Assembly: GCA_025738555.1 (NCBI GenBank)
Contig: JAOVFP010000015.1
Span: forward strand, 62,001-126,000
DNA length: 64,000 bases
Direction: 5' to 3'
From: Cyathus striatus
Taxonomy: Eukaryota > Basidiomycota > Agaricomycetes > Agaricales > Nidulariaceae
A model generated the notes under the pieces. It was not told the DNA's origin, made no database searches, and worked only from the letters and a program-made list of their open reading frames with translations. A program made the translations under genes and the position numbers. This document shows positions 36,484-47,172 of this stretch, one piece after another. Each line of letters starts with the position of its first letter. Within the stretch, counting starts at the first letter, position 1.

Positions 36484-37956
36484 TACGGTTGCCGAGGAGT
36501 ATCAGCCAGGATTTCGAACCACTCAAAGTCCGCATTCTTTGCGAAAGAGCCGAACAAGCATCGAACGGCGTCCGTTTCTAGGAACAGTAATAGAACTCAA
36601 TTATGTACCTTATATTACGTAATACAGATTCTTACCGGTACTTACCATCTTGCCTTCCGAAACGATACCAGAGCATTGCCAGAAAATCAAAATACACAGG
36701 CCTAGTAAGTTATGTATTTGTGAGAGTGCATATATATTTGAATGGTAAGTAATGTGCTTAGAAAGTGTGACTTCAATTCAATTGCATGTAGGTATTACTT
36801 GGTTCGATATAGTTGCTGTTGTCATGATATACTTATATTCAGTGCCGCTCAACTTGCCTATTCAACTGTCTCGCTATCTAGTACCAACTCGCTATGTTCA
36901 ACATGTTACCTGTAGCTCTTGTGTGTTTAATTAATCCACCATATATTAGTTTTAGATATGTTGAGATAATGTGAACAAAATGTTGCAGCAGACAGCAACT
37001 TGATATCAGAGCATTAAAATTCAAATATACATTAAATTTGTAAACATTAGAGTTGCTTTAGAGCATATCGAGCTTAGAACATCGTTCATGTCAAGTTCAT
37101 GTATACATGTAGACAACGACTAAGAATCAGTCACCTTGCACCTCAAGCCAATCAGTATAAATATTCAGGTATGCACAACTTGTATGACTTGTAATAGTAC
37201 TAGTAAATAGCTTAAATACTGCCGTTATATCTTCAATAAATTCAGATCACCGCGCACACCACAAGAACGTTACTTAGAAAAAGCATTTAAGACTCGGTGT
37301 TCCACTTTGTTTCACCTGTAAGTAAGTTAATTGTCTATGAACCACCTGAAAGAAATGCATAAATGGCCCCTCTACATATAGCAGCCCATTTAAATACCTC
37401 GCAGTCTGTCTCTGTGTGCTTCATAAAAGGAAATACATGCATTGAACTGTTGGACAGATATGTCTAGTCTTGTAACCTAAGTGTGTACATAGTTGCTATT
37501 GCACTTCTGAAAAACCAACTTTCTTTGTGTGGTACATTCTCACTTTACTAAGATCATTCAAGTTGATTTAAAGACTTTCAACTCCCAACCCACCAACCCA
37601 GTAATTGAAAAGTGCCCTTGTCAAGTATATACTAACTATGTAATGAAGATAGTATGTGCGAAATGTGGTCGCAGGGTAGCGTGAACGCAAGGCTGAAAGG
37701 CTGAAAGACTGAAAGTCAATCGAACACTACCCTTACCATCAGTACGCTCATTTCCAATAATAAGCGCGTGGTGAAATAAGAAGCGCCGGTTACTTGGTGT
37801 AAATTAGGCAAGAGTGACGGCGTTTTGGGTAACTTGGCGTTTGATTTGGCTCAGTTTCAGGGTAGAAGTTTATAGACAGACGGATCTGTCATTGGCTTTG
37901 AATTGAAATGAGGGGTGCGAGTTCGAAATCCTGGCTGATACTCCTCGGTAACCGTA
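36484..37956. mobile_element. TIR element with 36-bp termini, 1.47 kb
   Basis: Termini TACGGTTRCCGAGGAGTATC, continuing AGCCAGGATTTCGAAC, are inverted with one mismatch in 36. Flanks are GACGAC on both sides (36478-36483, 37957-37962); an alternative reading is a 4-bp ACGA duplication with the TIR starting CTACGG. The interior has no coding potential. Superfamily undecided. Confidence 0.8.
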
Positions 37957-38056
37957 GACGACGTACCGCGCTAGTCACATTTTAGCTCTTCCATAAAGAC
38001 TACTTACTGCTTAGTACTCGGACATCCCTTTTGCTTAGATGTTCCTGTGTGATAAT

Positions 38057-39672
38057 GGGCTCTCACATGACTGGTGACGTGACGGTCACGCTATGTGACC
38101 AAAAATGTCACAAATCTTGACCCAGTTCTATTCTTCGCATTTCCTGGGTGTTTCTTCATACTTTTCTTTGCTCTTTTCACTCCTACTTTAACTAATATTA
38201 TGCTAGATGGGGTAAATATATTATTTAAGTGGTGTAATATGTATAAAATCATATATTCTCTTATAACTACTGGTTAAAACAAGGTGACAGCTGTGACAAC
38301 TTGTATATATTCCCTTCCTGGGTGTTTCTTCATATTTTTCTTTGCTCTTTTCACTCCTACTTTAACTAATATTATGCTAGATGAGGTAAATATATTATTT
38401 AAGTGGTGTAATATGTACAAAATCCTATATTCTCTTTTAACTACTGGTTAAAACAAGGTGATGGCTGTGACAACTTATATATATTCCCTTTCTTCACTCT
38501 CTTGAAGCAATTCTTCATTTAAAACTATCTCTTCTTCTTCATTTATAACTATTTCCTCTTCTACATTTATAATTATATCCTCTTCATTGGCGATCTTCCA
38601 AAATAGGTTCTGCTGGTGGCTGTGCCATATATGGTTGGTTTCAGAACTTGTTTCTCAAATAACTTTCTGAGATCGCATTGTATTGCTATGGTTTATAGAG
38701 AAAAATTGCGCTATTATATTGTGTAAATAATTTTATCTATACAGAATTTTATTAAAAGTCCTGTACGTATGGGAACCCATTGTTATACACACCCAAATTA
38801 CATGTTACGGTTGCTGAATCAAAATTCTAGCTTGATACGATTATTGGCACAAAAAAGTAGTGTAATTTCGCTCTATAAACCATAGTCTTACGTTCACTCC
38901 TTCAAAAGTTATTAAAGAATGAAAATCACAGCTATACAGTTAATAGGCATTTGGATATAAGTTTGGCCAATTCAACATTATTACATGCACAAAAACCTAT
39001 ACAGCCTATACAAATAATCTATTATAAACTGTACTTAATGTGTAGTTCATATATACATGATAATGGAATATTTGTGTTGAGCAATCGATCACACATGGTG
39101 TTGTTTGATGTCTAACCTGTGGCTGTGCCTCTGAGCTATGGGAGCGAGAACTTATACCTTATAACTTTACGGAATCGCATCGTACGTATATGATTTATAG
39201 AGCAAATTTGTACTATTCATCGATGCGGACAATTCCTATTAACCAGAATTTTAATATCATAATTGTAAGTATGAGATAATGCACCAATACCTGTCATATT
39301 AATATGTTACAGCACCTTAATTAAAAATCCGGCTAATAGCAATTGTAGGCATCGTAAAATAGTGCAATTTTGCTCTATTATATATGTTCTGAAGTGTTCT
39401 CGTTCAAAAGTTATAAGAGGATGAAGTTTGAGTACCTAATTGATGTGATTTTTGGCAGGGGTTTGATGCCTCCAGCAATATCCAGCACATTTTAACAAAA
39501 AAAAACTTCATACAAACATAGATAATGTATTTTTATTATGACGTGACACAAAAGAGCTAGCTAAAATGTGTTGAGTGAGGAACGAGAGCAGTGGGTCAGT
39601 AGAATTTGGGGGCATGCGTGACAAATGTCACAGATCATGTGAGTCACGCTTTGCAGGCGTTGTGCACCCCCA
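38057..39672. mobile_element. hAT-sized insertion (8-bp TSD), 1.6 kb
   Basis: The 8-bp GTGATAAT occurs at 38049-38056 and 39673-39680, exactly where the sequence stops and resumes similarity to copy 4. Subterminal regions are rich in gtgac/gtcac and share ctcacatga, but the terminal repeat is poor and offset by about 25 bp at the right end. No transposase. Contains a 174-bp tandem duplication. Confidence 0.6.
38141..38488. repeat. Tandem duplication, 2 x 174 bp
   Basis: Two adjacent units (38141-38314 and 38315-38488), both starting ttcctgggtgtttcttcata, differ at only a few positions. Confidence 0.9.
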
Positions 39673-39726
39673 GTGATAATTAGATTGGCACGAAATTTTT
39701 GATGTATGAAGGGGGAAGTACCTATT

Positions 39727-40742
39727 TAGTCTCGGCTACCCACCCGTTAGCGCTCGTCCAAATCAGGATTTACAACCGCCAACGTCTGGGATAAAACGAG
39801 CAGCTTTAGCAGGGGGTATGCATTCGGTGTTCTCGGGCTCGTTTGCTGCCTTTCCACAGGCCGTTCTCCCGCATGACTAAGCATCACAATGCTTCAATTT
39901 CTTTTGCGCTTATCAGCGTCTTTGCTTTCCTCCTCGTTTATTCACTGTCCCCTTGCACAGACACTGCTTATCAGATCACATACTTGAAACTTAATGTATC
40001 TAGTAGGGTATGTATATATATATTGTGTGGTAGGAACTCAGAACAATAGCAAGAAACACTAGCTCTGATTAAATACTTGAGAGAATATTGACCTATGAAA
40101 TAGCAAATAGCATAATTGAATCTCTAGCAATATAAGAGGGTGGTCTTGTGGTTTACGTGTCAGGAAATCAATTTAAAAGATTGAGTTGCAGAGATGCCAA
40201 TGGTAAAGTGAACATGCTACCTTTTGTTGATCTTTTGAGTTCCCAACAGAGGTGAAGTATAGCTGAATATGAAAAGGAAGTCAGAGTACAGACCAATCTT
40301 TTATCGGGATCATGTTAAAAACTATACTTGAAAGGTTTGGTGCTTTACCAGTGGGAGACTGAGAAAACCAAGGGGAAATTTCACATTACTATTGTTGCCT
40401 ATTCTTGCTCTTATAAGTATGGCACTTCGGTGCAAATTTAGTGACCAAAAAACTATAATATCATTGGAGAATATAAGATATACTTGCTACATATAAGAGA
40501 AATTGTAATTGTAAGAGTGAACAGCGAGTACACCAGAGGGAACGCAAAGATGCTGATAAGCGCAAAAGAAATTGAAGCATTGTGATGCTTAGTCATGCGG
40601 GAGAATGGCCTGTGGAAAGGCAGCAAACGAGCCCGAGAACACCGAATGCATACCCCCTGCTAAAGCTGCTCGTTTTATCCCAGACGTTGGCGGTTGTAAA
40701 TCCTGATTTGGACGAGCGCTAACGGATGGGTAGCCGAGACTA
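39727..40742. mobile_element. Mutator-like element with about 220-bp TIRs (9-bp TSD)
   Basis: Perfect 9-bp duplication GTACCTATT (39718-39726 and 40743-40751). Termini start TAGTCTCGGCTACCCA and stay inverted for about 220 bp (39727-39950 and 40520-40742). The interior of about 570 bp has no transposase. Long TIRs and a 9-bp duplication are typical of Mutator-like elements. The 68-residue frame at 39843 lies within the left arm and is not a gene. Confidence 0.88.
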
Positions 40743-41230
40743 GTACCTATTGATGGAGGTACTGCGTTGTTCCAAGAGCTTTCATATACATAGACACTCT
40801 GATACTGACGAATGGGTAAAACTCGAATAGGAGGAGTATAACTGCATCAATTAATCAGTAATATAAAAATACCACTAACATGAGAACGAAACGAAACACC
40901 ATGCAGACCGTTTAACCATAAACCTACCAAACCACATAACCAGAACCTTTTGTCGTTACAATTCTCCATTTCGACTTCATATACACTATGAGAGGAGTAC
41001 TGAAAGAACTCGGGGCCTTTCCGCGGGTAGGACCGTAGTTTAGTACATGATTTGAAAGCCTGTTAACGTTCGAAGGTGACAGAATTCTGAGAAGAATGTG
41101 GTTGACTGAAGCTCGTTTCGACAAGTTTATACGACTAGCTGAATGCTGCAGAACGTTGCAGGCGGCCATAGAGGCCGAAAGGAGTCGAATACTAGAGCTC
41201 ATTGAAATGGTAATTTGTAAAGCTAATGTT

Positions 41231-42053
41231 TAGAACTAGCTGGTGAACTGTAACATCGAGCGGTCTGTTTTATTAAAATTTCTGTGGTATTCTTGGTATT
41301 GATTGGGTGGTGAGACGGTTATGGAATGGAAGCGGAGACTGGTCACTGAGACGATTTGAATTTTGTAGTGACGTGGCCGTATAGACGCCTAGTCCGGACT
41401 CCGGAAGCCGTCCCGTCTATCACTGATTTCACGCTAGCATCACATGACTAGCATGAGGTATCTCGTCGGTAACTGGGGCAGTAAAATTCGCTGTCTACTG
41501 ATGCCTTTTGTTGGTTTGTGGCTTATGGTAGCTGATTCTATATAAGCAGATCCTTACATTTAAGGTTAAAATGCTCCAATTTATGCCTTTAAGATTGCAC
41601 AGGTAGTTATAGAATAATGGTACTGTATATTGACAGTATACCAACCACGGGATTTGACAAAAATCTCAGTCCGCAACGTTCTCACAAATCCCACCGGAAC
41701 ACTCAACGGAGAACAACTATCAGTTGAATACTGAATAACGGGTGGAGTGTTGAAATTTGAGACACGGTCGAGACTCTAAGAGGACGATAAACAATAAACA
41801 AACTCTACCTAAATAAGCCAGAGCATTCTGTCAGCCATGAACTTATTCTTGGTACATTTCGTCAATTTTACTCAATCCTCGTATTCTGCCACTTCGTCTC
41901 TCCTTTTCATCTTCCTTCCATCTTGAATTTTTGAACAAGGATACGGGGCAGGATAAAAGTAACATTCACTTGCAGTAATACAGGTATGGTATCCTAGCTC
42001 GCTCTAAACTGTGGCTATGACATTAATCTATCGTTCAAGCCACCACCTCGGGC
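41231..42053. other. Intergenic upstream of the intact SET gene
   Basis: Contains a stretch (about 41640-41780) similar to 43610-43740 and 34195-34250, part of the duplicated block. Around 41950-42040 it aligns with the first exon and intron of the SET paralogue, but the exon ATG there is replaced by AAG. Confidence 0.5.
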
Positions 42054-43487
42054 ATGTCGGATCCGCTGCCTCACGTTCGAATTGTGTCTATTGGTGAGTC
42101 ACTAGTCAATGTATCCAGCGGCATCCAACACCGACGTACATCACATAGATCATTCCCCCTCAAGTGACAGCCACCCGAGCGGACTACACTTCACCGCTAA
42201 ATCTGAACCAATTTCCACCGACATTACACAGGTGGACAATAGAACTCTCATATGTGCCCGTTTTCCAAGATCGAATGATGGATATGGAATGACCGAATGC
42301 CTTCTCTATAATGATATCGCAAGGCACCTAGACGTGGCTTTCGGACCCGGCTTCCCATGTACTCCTGAAGTGCCGGACCATTTCAACCCACCGTACGAAA
42401 TTCGATCCGAGGGTTCAGTTGAAGGGCTAGGAATGTTTGCCAAGCGCAATATCAAGGTTGGAGAGGTTATCCTGGTGGAACGACCGTTGATGGTTGCTCC
42501 TATAGCTTCCGTTGATTTCAGTGGAATTGAGTGTCCCAAAGAAATTCGCGACGTCACTGACCAGGACCCAGAGCTCGCGCCCAAGTTCCATTTAGAGCCT
42601 TTGTTAAGACTGGCATTTGACCGCATGGGTCCGGAAAATAGGGAAGCCTATCTGAAATTGAGCCTCGATAACGTTGCAGAAAGTCATGGTATCGCACTTA
42701 AACTAAGTTCAATTTGGGCGAAGAATTCATTTACCTTTCATGAGCTTCACATTGAGCCTGAAGTTCCGTCAGCGAGCTTGGATCGGTACACTATGGTGTT
42801 TAAAGAGATATCCAGGGTAAATCATAGGTATAACCTTCAGTTTATCTTCATTTCTTTTTTCACTCATAAATTACATGTTACAGCTGCTTACCGAACGGCA
42901 TACGCAAGTTTGACCTTCCATCCTTCTCCCTGAGAGTATTCGCAAGTAGGAATATTAAAGATAAAGAGGAGATTTTCTATAGTTACTTCGATAACATTAT
43001 CGACTACCCTACTGCCGCGGATCGTCAAGAGTATCTCGAACCATATGGATTTACTTGCTCATGTGCCTCTTGCTCTCCACCTGCATCCGCACCTTCCAAA
43101 CCAGGGCCCCTGTCAAAATGCGGTCCCGACGCTATTCGTATATCAATTCACGAGCGTTATTACAAGTTGGTTGGAACCCGCCAAGGCCACCTAAAAGACA
43201 TCAACCGCGTTAGAACCCGCAAAGACCGCCTAAACGACATCGACCGCGCTAGGAATATATATAAGGATTGCATCAGATTGCTTACGGATGATAAATCGGG
43301 GATGATAGCGCACGGTTTTCAAGGCACGCAGGAGTTCGTTATGATATACGAGATATGTTTTAAGGCAGTTCAAACTCTTTGTCAGGATGAGGACGAGGAT
43401 GCGAATATTGCGAACATGAAGGATTACTTGAAAGATGTGTTACCGTACGTAGAGTATCTTCCAGACGTTATGGAAATTGGTACTTGA
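42054..43487 (+). CDS. SET-domain protein, intact
   Basis: Three exons (42054-42093, 42149-42827, 42884-43487) give 440 residues. The SET N-flank EGSVEGLGMFAKRNIKVGE begins near residue 102. The core motif NHSCLPN spans intron 2 (about 238-244), followed by SRNIKDKEEIFYSYFD and the zinc-binding post-SET FTCSCASC (about 294-301). No MYND finger is visible between the SET halves. SET proteins of this SMYD-like group methylate lysines on histone or other proteins. Compared with the paralogue at 28273-29751 the start has moved to ATG in the second ancestral exon. A 39-bp tandem duplication (43175-43252) adds 13 residues near the C-terminus. Confidence 0.85.
43175..43252. repeat. 39-bp in-frame tandem duplication in the SET gene
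   Basis: Units 43175-43213 and 43214-43252 both run AACCCGCMAAGRCCRCCTAA to CGCGYTAG and encode HLKDINRVR and RLNDIDRAR. The paralogue has one unit (LLDDINYAN). Confidence 0.85.
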
Positions 43488-43689
43488 ACGGTTGTTATTA
43501 TTGTTCGCTTGCTTCTAGATAGTAATTGCTTTTGTAGTAGTAGATTCTTTGTCTAGATAATATTTTTCTGGCGTTCCCCTGCCTACCTCGACCACCAAGA
43601 TTTCTTATTATTGAAATAACGTGGGATGTAGGGAGAAACAATATCGCTGCGCAAGGTTCTCACATGCCCGATCAGAACACTTATAACAA

Positions 43690-45170
43690 AGAACGCCTAT
43701 CAATTGGTGTTGAAACTTGAGACTTGGATGAACGACGTACCCAGAAGTATCCAACTCGATCATGAAGTTGAAGGACTCGACGTGTACCAGCGTTAGCGTA
43801 GCAGAGTGTTGCGCGTTTATGAATAGTGATCGAAGGGTGAGGGCCGCAGGAGAGTGCCAGGTACATTACAGTGCTTGGGTACATACTGCGACAATCCCAC
43901 TTGTTGGGTGTTTTAAGCCCCCCATCAACATGATCGTGTACTTCATGTGGAGGTTATGGTAAGCAAGAACATGCTGTATATTACACGAAGGACGTGATGA
44001 GCAGGATGAAGGATATGCTCTAGAGTACATACCTAACGGCTAAACCTAGGAACATTAACGACCAGTCATTTAGTTCACAATCTGCGAGTACACCAATCAA
44101 CATACGCAGTGTACTACTTACCTGGTTCAACGAGTTAAAGAGGAATGAATGTTCCATCATGCTGATATCGCAGCTATAGCGGGACTTAATACCTGACGTA
44201 TTCAATCCAACATGAGGAACGTCCAAGTTCCTGTCGAACAAGATCAGATGCCTATAGCTTCCCAGTGGCAATATTTACTCCTACGAAGAACAGAAGTCAA
44301 TTAGTAAACAACGCATAAACACAGGCACGCCAACGAAGTTAGAATAGCGTACCACCACCTCACCTCACTCTCGTAATCTACCTCCACAAGTCGTCTTCAC
44401 TCCACCGACTTGAGACGTGTAGCAACATGATGCTGCCTCCGATTTTCCATATTACGGGGAGACTTTCGAGTAGATCTCCTTGAACACGTCTAGCGAAATC
44501 CAACATCCAAGAGGGACCATCCACCCAACCCGCCGACCGCAGCTTTTTCAAACCACCACGTCCACCCCATACCAACGACGTATCCACGCCTCCACCAACT
44601 TCTCTTCTCTTCTCCGTCATCAAACACGATGTACCTAGCCCGGCATCTGGAACGCAGAATTGCTCTCTCTACTGCGGAAAAGCATTCCGTATCAAAGTGC
44701 CCAAGCTCAGCGAAGCCTTCCTATGCGAGATGTCGTTCCTCCTACTAGTGGCACGGTGACGAATGCGTCGGGTTTCTGGGTGTGTGGCCATGGTGGGTGA
44801 GTAATGAGTGTGTTGGGAAGGTGGTGGGAGGTAGTGGGTCACGGTGAGGTGCGTTGGGGGTCATCCTGGGGCGTAGGGACAGGGACGGCCCGGACGGGGG
44901 AATGGGTTGCGTTCGGACCTTCGGTTGTGACAGTACACGTGATCGTGACATTCGCATATATTTCGGGCGTACCCGGATTCAATACAACTCCGATTTAAAT
45001 TATACAGCCGATGGCGCTCCTTAGCTAAATCCGATGAAACTTGCGCTACCGCTTCGCTTCCCACGGACCACTGCTAAGCATCCCTCCCCACCTAACTTGC
45101 ACCAATATACATTACCATAACAATCCCCGAACTATTTCGACCCATCCTTCAAATCGGGAACAAAAGACCA
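43690..45170 (-). pseudogene. EI24/RRT8-like gene, copy 2, decayed
   Basis: Aligns with copy 4 and its upstream region: RRVQGDLLESLP and RRQHHVATRL fragments near 44400-44500, and 5' flanking blocks such as actccgatttaaatt (about 44987-45000). Internal deletions and stops remove the coding frame. It begins about 200 bp after the SET gene stop. Confidence 0.55.
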
Positions 45171-47103
45171 TATAAGTTGGAATTACAATACAAAGTCGAC
45201 AGGGCCCTCGTGCACCCAGAATATCATAACGTTACCCTTCCTAGTGATACTCCTGCCGAGTCCAATCTCAGCTTAAAGCTATATCGTCTTTAATCCACCT
45301 GCTTGATACGAGCAGCAACATTATGCTGTCTCTTTTCTAAATCTACACGCATCGTCAGTCTACCATTTACCAACCGAAGAACAAATGTAGTACCGCACCA
45401 TCATGAAGCCCACATATCCGAAGTTTTTTGTTAGTGATTTATTGGAATCGGGGAGGGGCGAATACTCGGAAAAGAGAGGAGAGGAAGAAACAATGCAGAA
45501 GCTCGGCAGGGCACGAATATACGACCTTACTTACCCCTCACCGAAGAATCCAAGTCGGCCATGTAGCAGTGTTACAGATCGTTGGGTTTGTAATGGAACA
45601 GTGAGTGATAGATAACTTATTGCGATACTATTCCCACTTTTTATGCTTCCCATAAACACGGTTACTGGATATTATGAAGAAAATCAGGACTGGTGAAAGG
45701 TACTCACCTATCAATAATCAGGACGCAGGATAGAGTACCAAACGATAATTCAGAAACTCCGCTTAGTTCACAATCTGTAGACTAACGAATTAAAGAGGAA
45801 TGAATGCTCCATCAAGCAGATATCATAGCTTGGAAAAGGTTACCACCCAGCGCATTGACACCTCTAAGTTCCTACTCGAACACGATCACGCGTATAGAGT
45901 CCTCAGTGTCTATATTTGCACAGCGAAGAACACAACAAGGCAATTATATAACGCATTACGCATACCAGAAGATACTAGAGGAGCATACAATAAGCACCTA
46001 TTGAACTGGCATTTCAATACAAGTCGACAGGACCCACCACCCCCACACCACCACTCCTCACCTCCCCCCGCTCCCCCCCACCCCTCACCCTTCCATACCT
46101 TACTCCGCATTAAGCCGCTCAGCAACATGATGCTGCCTCTTCTCCAAATCTACGCCCAATTAACATCACCACCCTCAAAAAAGAAAGAAAGAAAGAAAAA
46201 CACACCATAAGCCCACATAGCACCTCCAATCCTATTCGAAATACTGAATACCAATCCAATTATGGGAAGACTTTCAAGTAGGGAGGCTGTGAATCCGAAT
46301 GCTTTTTTCGTATTAGAATATGAAGGAGGGGGGAGAGAAGGAAAGCGAACCGCGATAATCCCACTTTCGCTCCTCCATGAATACTGCGACTTGATACTCT
46401 GACATTCCTTTTGCTTCAAAGTACTATTTATGGTTAGATTAGTGTGCGATGGGGAGGGAGGGGAGAGGGAGAGGTACCTGTCTATGCAAATACTGCGCTG
46501 TTCCGAGGGCTTTTAACCATGCCGAAATCAGTATCCCAATGAATGGGTAAAAGTCAAATGGCAGCAGTAAGACTGGACATCACATCATGAATAAGTTACC
46601 AGTCAAGTAAAACACCAACACTCAAACACGTACCCCGCTTAACAACAAACCCACCAACCGACCCACTCAGAACCTTCCTCCACCATGACTTCCTCAAATC
46701 AACAACAGGAGGCGTACTCCACTCCTCCACATACGGCCTAAAGAATTCAGGTCCTTTTCCTCGAGATTGGACTGTATAGTTCCATGCGCGGTCTCCCGCT
46801 ATGCGGATGTTGCGTGCTAGGAAGAACCTGAGGATTGTTGTTAGTTGTGAGCCGAGGAGGAGGATTGTTGCGTCTGTTCATATAAAAGGTGGGGTGGTTA
46901 GGAGGGGAGAAGGAAGGGGAGGGAAGACAAACAGGTGTGTATGTTGAAGGGGACTTGGAATCCGAATATTGTATCGTTTGATAGGCCTGTTATCCTCGGA
47001 GAGCTAGTCTTAGCTAGATGTAGAAGATAGTGGGACAGGACGTACTTTGCCAAAAAGATCTGAATGAACGCTTTCTGAATCCGATACGTCAAAACCACCT
47101 ACA
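45170..47103. repeat. Segmental duplication, left copy
   Basis: Direct repeat of about 54540-56490. The same order of blocks is kept: a decayed 3' exon fragment near 45330, a non-coding spacer, then the membrane-protein exons. Both copies contain the (gaaa)n run in the last intron. Confidence 0.75.
46100..47103 (-). pseudogene. EI24/RRT8-like gene, copy 3, lacks exon 1
   Basis: Exons 2 to 8 are intact and in frame: VLTYRIQKAFIQIFLAK, TGLSNDTIFGFQVPFNIHT, ATILLLGSQLTTILRFFL, SRGKGPEFFRPYVEEW, FDFYPFIGILISAWLKALGT, YFEAKGMSEYQVAVFMEE, FTASLLESLPIIGLVFSISN and EKRQHHVAERLNAE. Exon 1 is not found upstream: the sequence runs into a TA-flanked element at 47173 after a remnant of intron 1. With no start exon it is probably not expressed as full-length protein. 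Confidence 0.7.
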
Positions 47104-47172
47104 CACCACCAGTAAGTACACCCACACCCCCTCCCAGCCGAGCGTTTGCGGACAAACGAAAATTGAACATTA

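Larger units (their letters stand above)
34200..41230 (-). pseudogene. EI24/RRT8-like gene, copy 1, split by four transposons
   Basis: Blocks at 34200-34784, 35890-36483, 37957-38056, 39673-39726 and 40743-41230 align in order with the intact copy at 55477-56780 and its flanks. Examples are the decayed exon with QKGCPS...VVFMEE (about 37970-38040), the aligned exon 4 at 40750-40790 and NYGPTRGKAPSSF (about 41030), matching NYTVQSRGKGPEFF. Stops and frameshifts are common. Four elements (34785-35889, 36484-37956, 38057-39672, 39727-40742) interrupt it, each with flanks that rejoin the copy. It cannot encode a protein. Confidence 0.65.

Noticed and set aside
36510..36525. tRNA-like ggttcgaaatcc on the minus strand
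   Set aside because: It is part of the terminal inverted repeat shared with 37921-37935.
39843..40049. 68-residue ORF with a hydrophobic stretch
   Set aside because: It lies in the left arm of a Mutator-like element and is mirrored in the right arm.
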